Below, piece after piece: positions 17,410-25,650 of a stretch of 64,000 nt of DNA (positions are counted from its first letter, which is position 1; each line of letters begins with the position of its first letter). The notes beneath the pieces were generated by a model that was not told where the DNA came from, searched no databases, and saw nothing but the letters and a program-made list of their open reading frames with translations. This stretch comes from Lachnospiraceae bacterium M18-1 (lineage in GTDB: Bacteria; Bacillota; Clostridia; Lachnospirales; Lachnospiraceae), in NCBI GenBank assembly GCA_000403295.2, contig KE159605.1, positions 1,335,409-1,399,408 of the forward strand, read 5' to 3'. The translations under genes and the position numbers were made by a program.

Positions 17410-17605
17410 CTAGTACAGCATTATATACGCAATGCTGTACTAGTGTACTGACCGTATTATATTCCAACAAACCTCCTTGTCTGATTTTCCATCGGACTGT
17501 GTTGGCTTCAATCGACGTAGCTACCGGCTACGCCTCATTCAGCCGCCTTGCCAATGAAAAATTATCCTGCGGAATTTCATCGGATATAATGCGGTCGCTA
17601 CACTA
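17410..17605. repeat. Composite inverted-repeat element containing repeat C
   Basis: TAGTACAGCATT/AATGCTGTACTA forms a hairpin at 17411-17443. CTAGTGTACTGACCGTAT (from 17439) and ATGCGGTCGCTACACTAG (ending 17604) are imperfect terminal inverted repeats. Between them, read on the minus strand, lies repeat C, GGCGGCTGAATGAGGCGTAG then CCGGTAGCTACGTCGATTGA, also found at 55098-55171. The right end overlaps the stop codon of the ABC ATPase gene. A short piece of the same end sequence is at 46062-46086 after leuD. Confidence 0.7.
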
Positions 17606-18271
17606 GCTGATTACTCTTCCGTCCTCAATGGTTATAATCTCCTCCGACATCCTTGCTGCTTCAAGATCATGAGTCACCATGATCAAGGTCTGTCCAAATT
17701 TTTTCGCGCTTTCAATCAGAAGCTCCAGCGTCTCCAACGCAGTCCTTTTGTCCAGATTTCCGGTCGGCTCGTCCGCAAATATAATCTTCGGCTTTGACAA
17801 AATGGACCGGGCGATGGCCACTCTCTGCTGCTCTCCTCCGGACAGCTCTGAGGCATATTTCTTCTGCTTATCTTCCAGTCCAAGGGTCTCCAGCACCGTT
17901 TGCAAAAACTCCGGGTCCGGCTTCCGCTGGTCCAGCTTCACCGGCATACAGATATTTTCCAAAACATTGTACTCCTCCATCAAATTGTATTGCTGGAATA
18001 CAAAGCCCATATGCCTTCTCCGGAAAATGGCCATCTGCCCGTCTGAATATTCTGACAGATCCTTCCCTTCAAAGTAGACTTTCCCCTCGGTAGGCTGATC
18101 CAGTCCGCTCAATATATACAGCAGGGTCGATTTTCCGGAACCGCTCCTCCCGATCACGGAATAAAACCTTCCCTTTGCAAACTCCAGGTCGATTCCGTTC
18201 AATGCGTTTACCTTCACAGAAGACGATTCATAGGTCTTCCTGATGTTTTCCGATTTTAAAATACTCTCCAT
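17603..18271 (-). CDS. ABC transporter ATPase, MacB/LolD type
   Basis: 222 residues, a complete stand-alone nucleotide-binding subunit: Walker A GRSGSGKST, Q-loop VFQQYNLM, signature [14 protein letters not shown], Walker [13 protein letters not shown], switch VTHDLEAA. It follows the FtsX-type permease gene by 32 bp on the same strand and is the last gene of a kinase-regulator-transporter set, a layout typical of cell-envelope stress or peptide-antibiotic detoxification systems. Its stop codon overlaps the edge of an inverted-repeat element. Confidence 0.92.
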   Translation of the reverse strand: MESILKSENIRKTYESSSVKVNALNGIDLEFAKGRFYSVIGRSGSGKSTLLYILSGLDQPTEGKVYFEGKDLSEYSDGQMAIFRRRHMGFVFQQYNLMEEYNVLENICMPVKLDQRKPDPEFLQTVLETLGLEDKQKKYASELSGGEQQRVAIARSILSKPKIIFADEPTGNLDKRTALETLELLIESAKKFGQTLIMVTHDLEAARMSEEIITIEDGRVIS

Positions 18272-18303
18272 CCCATTTCCCTCCTTAAAATTTTTCGTGG
18301 TTT

Positions 18304-20907
18304 TTAAGACAGACTTTCTCTGATATTTTCCTTCAATACCCGGTTTTGCGGACAGAAAAACAACAGGAATACGCAGGCCATGCCAAACGCGCAGAACACA
18401 AGATGAATTGGCAGGCTCCAGCCTACAGTCAAATAATCATTAAATTGTAATTTCAGCAGATGGATAAAACTGTCTGTATACTCAAATTCCTCTACAAGCC
18501 TGCGATAGGTTCCAATGTGCTTGATCACAAAATACAAGGCATATCCCAGATGCCCCAGCAGGCAGGAATACACACTCATAAGAAGCCCCTTTGCCGCCAG
18601 CTGCACCCGGAGCTGCCTCCGGGACATCCCTATGACCTGCAGCAAAGCAAAGGATCGCTTCTGAGTCAGGCCGCGGAGTGTTTCGATATTCAACTGGATC
18701 AGCATCAGGATCAAAAAGATACAGATACCGCAGATCCAGATATGGAGCAGGGATTGTATGGCCTCCTGACGGTATGCCGTATTCCGTTCCCGGTAATTAT
18801 CAAAATTCAGGTGATTGTCCGCCGCTGACTTGGCCATCAGGTAATCTGTGGAGAGATATTCCGCATCCATTCCAGTATAAACACTTGCCAGCGTATACCC
18901 ATATTCCTGGTTGCTCCAGCTTCCGTCACCAAGTTCAATTCCGTCCCTGTCAGTCTCTGTCAGCCTTTTTGCAAATGCATCGGAAGCGATTACAGAATAA
19001 TAATTGGTTGACGATATCGTCAGATATGAAGCCCGCCATAAGTCCGCCGTAATGATCCCTGCGACCTCAGCCTCCGCCCTGCTGACCGCAGTCAGTTCTT
19101 CATACGGCTCATAGGTCTTCACCCCATCTTCCGTCCATATCTGCCCCGAACCGTCCTCCGACAGTTCTCCACGCCCGTAATTCACTGCGGTGATCACATC
19201 CCCTGGTTCCACGCCAAACTCCTGATATAATTTTCCGCCCAGCTCCACACCTGTTTCTTCATTATAAGGAATATAAAGGAGAACTGATTCTCCGTTCCTG
19301 AATTTCTCCCGGTCAATCTCCTCATCCACATACTGGAAAAATTGATCCCAATTGTCCTCGGCTACTCCATAGATATAGCACCACAGCCCTTCCGGACCTC
19401 CTTCTGATATGCTTTCTCCGTATATATCCTCCGTATCGCTCCATGGCCGCGCCCCATAAAGATGTTCTGTCAGCAAAGCACTGAACGGGTTCTTCTCCAT
19501 ATCAGGAAATTCCAATGTGCCGGACAGAATACGCCATGCTACGACCTTTTCAATTCCAGGTAGTCGCTTGATGTTATCTATATATTTATCTGTGATAAAA
19601 TGGTTCGGGGATTCCTGAGCAATGGTATAGGAATTTGTTTGTGACCAGGTATCATCAATGTAAATAGGCGCAAGCGATTCTCCATAGCAGAAAAGCACTG
19701 CTGATACACTGGCGGAAGAAAGAAGCAGCAAGCCCAGCCGCTTCTGTTTTCTCTGCCTTCTGTCCGCCCTAAAGAAATTTCCTATCGCATCAAAATGCTG
19801 GTGTGCGGACAGGCGCCCTCTCAGAGCATAATGGAAAATCAGAAACCGGGTGCCGAAAACAGCCCCAAACCAGAGCATCAAAATCCCTGCGATCAGCACA
19901 GCGGGAATGGCAATATAAAAGTCTCCTGTGCTTTCTTCCATCAGGACCCGAAGCAATCCCCAGGTAGCCAGGCTCCCAACCGCGACTCCTCCGGCTGCGG
20001 CCGGCAGCAAGATCAGCATAGTTTCATAAAAGATAATCTGGGAGAGCTGCTTCTTTGTTACTCCGATAATACGGAACAGCCGGATGGAACGCGTCTGCTC
20101 CTTGATCTGTATGGAATAGATAACAATGACAGCAACCAGGGTTGTGAATAAAATCAGGACAAGATTGAAGTAATGATATTCTTCCTCCGCAATCTGCCCA
20201 TTGGCAGCCGTATTTTCCACAACATGCGCATAGCTTCCCTTCAGCTCCTTGTAAAGTGGATAGCCTTCTTCTCCCTCTGCAGACAAAAAATACTGGTAGG
20301 AGCATACTTCTCCGATCTCCTTTGCCGCGTCCGCAGTCACACAGGCCCCTGCCAGCGTCACTTTTTCCGTCCCGGTGCTCCACAGATCCGTATACTCCCG
20401 GAGTACGCCGCAAAGGGTATACTTCCTGTCCACCACCTCTTCCTCTCTGTTTAAGATCCGCAGTGTCAGGGTCTGTCCCAGCTCATAGTCGTATCCCAGG
20501 TCACTTAAGATGTCCGCTTCTATGGCAATCTCGTTGTCCTCTGTGGGGAACTTCCCGCTCTGTACAGCAAGACGCCCGATCGCAAGCAGGGATTCATCCA
20601 GGGTTCCGATTCCCGTCAGAACTGTTTCACCGCCGTCCAGGAGCTTTCCGTATACCTGGGCGGTTCCCCATCCCTGAATATGTTCATCCTTTGATACAGA
20701 TAACGGCTCCGGACTGTAAACGGCTGCATCCCATTCCCCGTATGTATCATAGCGCAGCTCCTCACGTGTCTTGTTCAGGCTCCCCGTAATACTGACGTTG
20801 ACCACCGCAAACGCGACAGATAAAAAGCATACCAGGAACAGATAGGTACTGCTCCTCTTCTTCCCCTTCAAACCTTTCAGCGCAATATCACATAAATAAT
20901 TATGCAT
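18304..20907 (-). CDS. FtsX-like ABC permease
   Basis: 867 residues. A first transmembrane helix (about 18-45) is followed by a roughly 200-residue extracytoplasmic domain, then FtsX helices near 250-350. A second large extracytoplasmic region (about 420-700) and a final FtsX block (about 730-860: IWICGICIFLILMLIQ, LYFVIKHIG, FGMACVFLLFF) follow. Two FtsX units in one chain match MacB/BceB-like efflux or sensing permeases. It pairs with the ATPase just downstream and probably responds through the adjacent two-component system. Confidence 0.88.
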   Translation of the reverse strand: MHNYLCDIALKGLKGKKRSSTYLFLVCFLSVAFAVVNVSITGSLNKTREELRYDTYGEWDAAVYSPEPLSVSKDEHIQGWGTAQVYGKLLDGGETVLTGIGTLDESLLAIGRLAVQSGKFPTEDNEIAIEADILSDLGYDYELGQTLTLRILNREEEVVDRKYTLCGVLREYTDLWSTGTEKVTLAGACVTADAAKEIGEVCSYQYFLSAEGEEGYPLYKELKGSYAHVVENTAANGQIAEEEYHYFNLVLILFTTLVAVIVIYSIQIKEQTRSIRLFRIIGVTKKQLSQIIFYETMLILLPAAAGGVAVGSLATWGLLRVLMEESTGDFYIAIPAVLIAGILMLWFGAVFGTRFLIFHYALRGRLSAHQHFDAIGNFFRADRRQRKQKRLGLLLLSSASVSAVLFCYGESLAPIYIDDTWSQTNSYTIAQESPNHFITDKYIDNIKRLPGIEKVVAWRILSGTLEFPDMEKNPFSALLTEHLYGARPWSDTEDIYGESISEGGPEGLWCYIYGVAEDNWDQFFQYVDEEIDREKFRNGESVLLYIPYNEETGVELGGKLYQEFGVEPGDVITAVNYGRGELSEDGSGQIWTEDGVKTYEPYEELTAVSRAEAEVAGIITADLWRASYLTISSTNYYSVIASDAFAKRLTETDRDGIELGDGSWSNQEYGYTLASVYTGMDAEYLSTDYLMAKSAADNHLNFDNYRERNTAYRQEAIQSLLHIWICGICIFLILMLIQLNIETLRGLTQKRSFALLQVIGMSRRQLRVQLAAKGLLMSVYSCLLGHLGYALYFVIKHIGTYRRLVEEFEYTDSFIHLLKLQFNDYLTVGWSLPIHLVFCAFGMACVFLLFFCPQNRVLKENIRESLS

Positions 20908-21009
20908 ATTTTCTCACCTCCGGTTTTATTTTAGCACTCGAACCTTACGATTCTCTTACAATTTCTCTTACGATTTCGTAAGGGTTGGCAGAATATTTCT
21001 TCGGATATG

Positions 21010-21966
21010 TCAGTTATTTTTCTGCAGCTCGTAAGGTCTTCTGCCCTCCAGGATGGGCACCTCCAGCCGGAAGCATGCCCCGCCGTCTTTTCTGTTTTCC
21101 GCCTGTATGCTGCCGTGGTGCGCCTTTAGGATATCTGCCGCCATGCTCAGCCCGATCCCGTACCCTGTCTTCCCATAGCTTCCCCGATGAAACCGTTCAA
21201 ACAGATAAGGCAGTTCATCCTCCCCGATTCCAGGGCCTTCATCCTTGACTTCCAGCACGAGTCTATGGACGCGGTCGCTGGCCTGAATGGTGACCGCAGA
21301 GCCGGATGTGGTATGTTCAACCGCATTTTTCAAAACATTTTCAAATGCCTGTGAAAACCAGTAGCTATCAAGATAAATCTCAGAAATTCCTGAAATATCC
21401 GAGGATTCATATACGATTTTGACCCCTTTTTTCTTCCATAATGGTTCCAGCACGGTAATGGTATTCTGGATTAGCCGGCTCACGTCACAGCGTTCTAACC
21501 ACATGTTGATCTTTTGATCCGCAAGCTGGCTGCATTCCAGAATCCGGTCCACTTCCCCGGTAAGCCTTCCCATGCATTTCTGGCATTCCTCCAATTCTGT
21601 CTGCACATCAGAGAGGGACGCCTTCGACTGTGCCAGGTCGATGCGGATCTGCAGGGCGGTCAGCGTTGTTTTCATTTGGTGGGCCATATTTTCCATAAAC
21701 TGATTCAGGCGCTTTTCCCGCGCTTCCCGGTACTGAACCTGGTGCTGTGCCTGAGCCGTCACTGCCGCCAGCTCATTTCTCAGATTCTCCACCCTTCCCT
21801 CTTTTAAAGTTTCCTCCAGATTGTTTTCCCCTCTTAATAAAAAGCAATCCAATTCCTGTACCAGCCGGTCGATTTTTTCCTCCAGCGCGTAACGCCTGTA
21901 CCTTTCCAACAGAAAAAGCCCTGATATGATCATAAATCCTGCCAGGGCTATCATCTTCTCTTCCAT
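21010..21966 (-). CDS. Sensor histidine kinase
   Basis: 318 residues: one N-terminal membrane helix (about 6-22, LAGFMIISGLFLL), a coiled linker, HisKA with MENMAHQMKTTLTALQIRID (phospho-His), then HATPase with N-box FENVLKNAVEHT, G1 VKDEGPGIGEDEL and G2 GYGIGLSMAADI. It has almost no external sensor domain, so the signal likely comes through the partner ABC permease, as in Bce-type modules. It begins 10 bp after the response regulator gene and lies 102 bp before the permease. Confidence 0.92.
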   Translation of the reverse strand: MEEKMIALAGFMIISGLFLLERYRRYALEEKIDRLVQELDCFLLRGENNLEETLKEGRVENLRNELAAVTAQAQHQVQYREAREKRLNQFMENMAHQMKTTLTALQIRIDLAQSKASLSDVQTELEECQKCMGRLTGEVDRILECSQLADQKINMWLERCDVSRLIQNTITVLEPLWKKKGVKIVYESSDISGISEIYLDSYWFSQAFENVLKNAVEHTTSGSAVTIQASDRVHRLVLEVKDEGPGIGEDELPYLFERFHRGSYGKTGYGIGLSMAADILKAHHGSIQAENRKDGGACFRLEVPILEGRRPYELQKNN

Positions 21967-21976
21967 CGTCTCACTC

Positions 21977-22666
21977 TCATTTCTGTACGTGTATTGCCCA
22001 GCGGTAACCGATTCCCCGCACGGTCTCTATGTAAGTGTCCCCCTTGAAAGTCCCCAGCTTGTCTCTCAGCCGGCTGATATTGACCCTTAAGGTATTCTCA
22101 TCTACGAAGGACGCGTCTTTATCCCAGACCTCATAATAAAGCTTATCCCGGCTCAGCGTATATGGCCAGCCCATGAGAAGATTTTGCACTAACTGTAATT
22201 CGATCGGGGTAAGATCCAGTGCGGACTGTTTCCGATAGACCTGATGCTTTCCTATATCGTAAGTCAGTTCCCCGGAGACAAGCCGCAGCCCGTCAAACCG
22301 TTTTCCGCGCCGCAAAAGCGCCTGTACCCGGACAATCAGCTCCTGCATACGGAAGGGTTTTGTGATATAGTCGTCGCCTCCCACTTTAAAGCCCCGTACC
22401 ACGTCCATCTCACTTTTATATGCGGTAAGGAACAGGACCGGGATATCGGAAATCTCCCGGATTTTCTTACACAGGTCGTATCCGTTCTCCTCCCCCAGGT
22501 TCACATCCAGTATGATCAGCTCCAGCCGCTGCTTTTTCAGAATCTCCAAAACCTTCTCCGGCTCTGCACACCACTCTGTCTGGTAGCCGCTCCCGCTTAA
22601 GATATCTGTTAATCCTCTGGCTACCGGTTCATCATCCTCTACGATTAATATACGATATTCTTCCAT
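21977..22666 (-). CDS. OmpR-family response regulator
   Basis: 229 residues: receiver domain (about 4-118; acidic pocket VEDDE, phospho-Asp in LIILDVNLGEENG, Lys in DDYITKPF) and an OmpR winged-helix domain (about 130-225, DLTPIELQLVQNLL and VNISRLRDKLG). First gene of the regulator-kinase-permease-ATPase set and its probable transcriptional controller. Confidence 0.93.
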   Translation of the reverse strand: MEEYRILIVEDDEPVARGLTDILSGSGYQTEWCAEPEKVLEILKKQRLELIILDVNLGEENGYDLCKKIREISDIPVLFLTAYKSEMDVVRGFKVGGDDYITKPFRMQELIVRVQALLRRGKRFDGLRLVSGELTYDIGKHQVYRKQSALDLTPIELQLVQNLLMGWPYTLSRDKLYYEVWDKDASFVDENTLRVNISRLRDKLGTFKGDTYIETVRGIGYRWAIHVQK

Positions 22667-22711
22667 GGAAATACCCCCATTCGAAAATACTATTACTATA
22701 TTACCAATTGT

Positions 22712-23025
22712 CTATATGTTAATCAATACATTTTGCCAGCATTGTGATTCTTCCTGCCCGCCATGCCAGACAGGTCCTACCGTATGGATCACATATTTAC
22801 ATGGAAGGCGATATGCTCCGGTAAGTTTTGCCTCTCCCGTCCCGCAGCCATGCAGATTTCTGCATTCATCCAAAAGCTCACGCCCGGCAGCACGGTGAAT
22901 CGCGCCGTCTACACCCAGCCGCCAAGCGAACTGTTGTTCGCCGCATTTACGATCGCTTCCAGATCGTCTACTTGAACAGTAACGAAAATGTGGTACCTGG
23001 ACGGATTCAATGAAGTCTTGTCCAC
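22712..23025 (-). pseudogene. Macro-domain (ADP-ribose binding) protein remnant
   Basis: Translation gives [13 protein letters not shown] in one frame and [20 protein letters not shown] then [17 protein letters not shown] in the next. Together these are the conserved ADP-ribose-binding loops of macro-domain deacetylases. A one-base frameshift lies in the glycine-rich loop near 22918, and the C-terminal third (the GVYGYP loop) is missing. Intact relatives remove acetyl or ADP-ribose groups. It is on the minus strand next to the AT-rich plus-strand genes. Confidence 0.75.
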
Positions 23026-23105
23026 AATACATAAAAATGCTATACTGGATTCGATAATAACTTGGGATTATGAAGAAGATTTATAGTAATAATAGGAGTA
23101 ACGAG

Positions 23106-23522
23106 ATGATCGTAAAATTTATGGAGAAACAAGATAAGGATTTTGTGATGAGTATCGATAAACATGTAAATGATAGTGGGTATAATAAACGCGTTTCTAA
23201 TAAAACTGGTTATATAATGTGGGAGAATGATATTCCGATCGGGATGATGCATTATAGTGTTTTGTGGGATAATCTTCCCTTTTTGAATTTCATATTTATT
23301 GACAAAAAATATAGAAATAAGGGATTTGCTTCACAGGCACTTGCTTTTTGGGAGAATGATATGAAACAGCAAGGCTATAAGATGACTCTGATCTCAACAC
23401 GGGTTGATGAAGAAGCACAACATTTATATCGAAAGCTCGGCTATATTGATTGCGGTGGATTGATATTTAATCATACGCCATTTGACCAACCTATGGAATT
23501 ATTTTTCAGGAAGGTTTTGTAG
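23106..23522 (+). CDS. GNAT-family N-acetyltransferase
   Basis: 138 residues from MIVKFMEKQDKDFVMSIDKH; AGGAGTAACGAG before this ATG favours it over one 12 codons upstream. The acetyl-CoA motif A is FIDKKYRNKGFASQALAFWE (about 75-95) and motif B includes DEEAQHLYRKLGY. The substrate is unknown; relatives act on small molecules, antibiotics or protein N-termini. The codon use is AT-rich compared with the flanking kinase genes, as are the next three genes. Confidence 0.85.
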   Translation: MIVKFMEKQDKDFVMSIDKHVNDSGYNKRVSNKTGYIMWENDIPIGMMHYSVLWDNLPFLNFIFIDKKYRNKGFASQALAFWENDMKQQGYKMTLISTRVDEEAQHLYRKLGYIDCGGLIFNHTPFDQPMELFFRKVL

Positions 23523-23572
23523 AAAGTTTTTATAGAAGAGAATTTTCAGTTTATCAGAAAGGATACTAACAT

Positions 23573-24103
23573 ATGAGAAAAATCAGTTTATTTATTGCAA
23601 TGAGCCTTGACGGATATATTGCAGATAGTAAGGGCGGTGTCGACTGGCTGAAAGGGCAAGGCAGCGAGAATGAAAACATTGATGTTTATTCTGAGTTTGT
23701 AAAGAACATTGATACGATTTTAATGGGATGGAATACTTATCATCAAATCGTTACTGAGCTATCCCCTGAAGAGTGGGTATATAGCGATTTTACAACTTAT
23801 GTCATCACGCATAATGATCCTATTTCCTCTGATAAAATTCGATTTAAAAATATGAATCCTGTTGATTTGGTAAAACAGTTAAAAGAAGAAAACGGAAAAG
23901 ATATTTGGATATGCGGAGGCGCTAATCTCGTCCAGCAATTCGTAAATAGAGACTTCATTGACTGCTATTACATTACGGTAATCCCGACGCTTTTAGGTTC
24001 TGGTATCCGCCTTTTTGAAAATGCAAAACACGAGATTAAACTAAGATTGCTTTATACACAGTCATATAACGGTATGGTTGATCTAGTCTATGGACGAAGA
24101 TAG
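23573..24103 (+). CDS. Dihydrofolate reductase family protein (RibD C-domain)
   Basis: 176 residues; AAAGGATACTAAC precedes the ATG. MRKISLFIAMSLDGYIADSK, then ILMGWNTYHQIV, IWICGGANLVQQF and VIPTLLGSGIRLF are the NADPH-binding and fold motifs of the RibD C-terminal/DHFR-like family (YyaP/YwjB type). These stand-alone proteins have unclear roles; they are probably reductases of pterin- or flavin-like compounds. It ends 5 bp before a full copy of repeat B. Confidence 0.85.
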   Translation: MRKISLFIAMSLDGYIADSKGGVDWLKGQGSENENIDVYSEFVKNIDTILMGWNTYHQIVTELSPEEWVYSDFTTYVITHNDPISSDKIRFKNMNPVDLVKQLKEENGKDIWICGGANLVQQFVNRDFIDCYYITVIPTLLGSGIRLFENAKHEIKLRLLYTQSYNGMVDLVYGRR

Positions 24104-24108
24104 GTTTT

Positions 24109-24255
24109 GTTACTGTTCACACGGCGTCGTGCACTCTGCTGCACGACGTCCGGCCAATAAAGTAACATTTGCCATAATATCCAGCCTCTCGCCGAAGGCG
24201 ACTTAAAATAGGCTGGATACTGTTACTGGAGCACCCAAAGGGTGTGAACAGTAAC
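24109..24255. repeat. Dispersed structured repeat B, full copy
   Basis: 147 bp bounded by GTTACTGTTCAC (24109-24120) and GTGAACAGTAAC (24244-24255). Three internal stems: GTCGTGCA/TGCACGAC, ATCCAGCCT/AGGCTGGAT, and ACTG..CACCC/GGGTG..CAGT. It aligns over its length with the reverse complement of 31326-31469 and over the last 87 bp with 7306-7392. Confidence 0.85.
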
Positions 24256-24375
24256 TAGATTTTACCTTAGTGTCCGGTCAGAACCCGACCGCATATGATG
24301 TATGGAATAAGTTATGTGCTTTAATTGATGAATCATATGATATGGATTGCTTGTGGAATAAAGGAGGTAAAGCAT

Positions 24376-25083
24376 TTGGATATTAGCAGATATAAAAAGT
24401 ATATTTCGGAAGAAACGATGATGGGACCCAATAGTGTCAGGATATTAGCAGAATTATTTGACAGACATCCTTTGCAGTTTGCTGCGGATGACCTGATTCT
24501 TGATCTGGGATGCGGAACGGGATTGACAAGCCTTGTAATCGCTAAAGAAACCGGCGCGAAGGTTTATGCAAATGATCTGTGGGTAAGTGCGCAAGAGAAT
24601 GGGAAGAGATTTGCCCAATGGGGGATTGCGGAACAGGTAAAACCAATTTGTGAAGATGCGAATAATCTTCATTTTGGAAAAAAGCAGTTTAATGCCCTGG
24701 TCAGTATCGACTCTTACCATTACTTTGCAGGTCACGAGGGATTTTTTCAGGAGAAGATTCTGCCGTTTATGAAAGACAGCGGAGTGGTTTTGATTGGCAT
24801 TCCGGGCCTGAAAGACGAATATACGGGCCGTGCCGAAGAGCTCCTTACTGACTGGCTTGGTGATAATGCCTTTATGTTCAAAAGCCCGGCACATTGGAAA
24901 GAGCTGATCGGCAGCCACGGCAGAATTGAATCTGTAAAAACGTGGGAAATGGATTGTTTTAAAAAAGCATGGAGTGATTGGCTTGCCGCAAATAATGAGT
25001 ATGCCTGCGGTGACAGACAGTATTTTGAAACGATCATCAAACCATATACTTGTTTCGTTGGCATTTATATACAACTGAAATAG
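24376..25083 (+). CDS. Class I SAM-dependent methyltransferase
   Basis: 235 residues if started at TTG 24376, which follows AAGGAGG with eight-base spacing (LDISRYKKYISEETMMGPNS). The first in-frame ATG upstream (24325) has no such site. The SAM-binding motif is LILDLGCGTGLTSLVIAKE; post-I acidic residue in VYANDLW; motif IV-like ALVSIDSYHYFAG. It resembles small-molecule or quinone-type methyltransferases. Substrate unknown. Part of the AT-rich plus-strand group. Confidence 0.85.
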   Translation: MDISRYKKYISEETMMGPNSVRILAELFDRHPLQFAADDLILDLGCGTGLTSLVIAKETGAKVYANDLWVSAQENGKRFAQWGIAEQVKPICEDANNLHFGKKQFNALVSIDSYHYFAGHEGFFQEKILPFMKDSGVVLIGIPGLKDEYTGRAEELLTDWLGDNAFMFKSPAHWKELIGSHGRIESVKTWEMDCFKKAWSDWLAANNEYACGDRQYFETIIKPYTCFVGIYIQLK

Positions 25084-25174
25084 ACATTATAATATGAATA
25101 CAAATTTCTGTTGCCGGATAGTTTGTTGAGAAGCTGCTCTTAAAATAGAAGCGGAATATAGGAGAAAAAAGACA

Positions 25175-25537
25175 ATGAAATTAAAAAATATTTTAATTGT
25201 TGTAAATGATATTGAAAAGTCAAAACAATTTTATCACGATTTATTTGGTCTTGATCAGGTGCTTGATCATGATGGCAACCTCATTCTCACGGAAGGTCTC
25301 GTATTACAGGATAAAAAAATATGGGAGAGCTTTCTTGGAAAAGAGATCCTTCCTAAAAATAATTCCTGTGAACTGTATTTTGAGGAACAAAATATAGAAG
25401 CATTTATTGAAAAGCTGGAAACATTATATCCTTCGGTTCAATATGTTAACCGCCTGATGGTACACAGCTGGGGGCAGAAAGTAATCCGATTTTATGATTT
25501 GGACGGCAATTTGATTGAAGTGGGAACACCGATGTAA
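25175..25537 (+). CDS. VOC-family (glyoxalase/bleomycin resistance) protein
   Basis: 120 residues; ATAGGAGAAAAAAGACA precedes the ATG. One vicinal-oxygen-chelate fold: MKLKNILIVVNDIEKSKQFY with FGLDQVLDHDGN, and the second half ends WGQKVIRFYDLDGNLIEVGT, with the usual metal-ligand Glu. Could be a lyase, dioxygenase or drug-binding protein; not resolvable. Last gene of the AT-rich cluster, convergent with the hybrid kinase gene. Confidence 0.85.
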   Translation: MKLKNILIVVNDIEKSKQFYHDLFGLDQVLDHDGNLILTEGLVLQDKKIWESFLGKEILPKNNSCELYFEEQNIEAFIEKLETLYPSVQYVNRLMVHSWGQKVIRFYDLDGNLIEVGTPM

Positions 25538-25602
25538 TACGTGGATCGAGACCGAAATTAGTAAAAGAGAGAGTCATCTCAGGGGAGTAGTGCGTTCCAA
25601 AA

Positions 25603-25642
25603 ATACCGTGAGCCCATCATAAAAATGAAAGGTTCACGGTAT
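25603..25642. terminator. Bidirectional terminator between convergent genes
   Basis: ATACCGTGAGCC (25603-25614) pairs with GGTTCACGGTAT (25631-25642), with an A-rich stretch on the left and ATAT/AAAAT on the right. It lies between the VOC gene (+) and the hybrid kinase gene (-), where it can stop both transcripts. Confidence 0.65.
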
Positions 25643-25650
25643 ATAAAATA

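Noticed and set aside
23106..25537. Integron-type cassette array
   Set aside because: The genes look like cassettes, but no attC-like site follows each gene and no integrase is present; only one repeat B copy lies between them.
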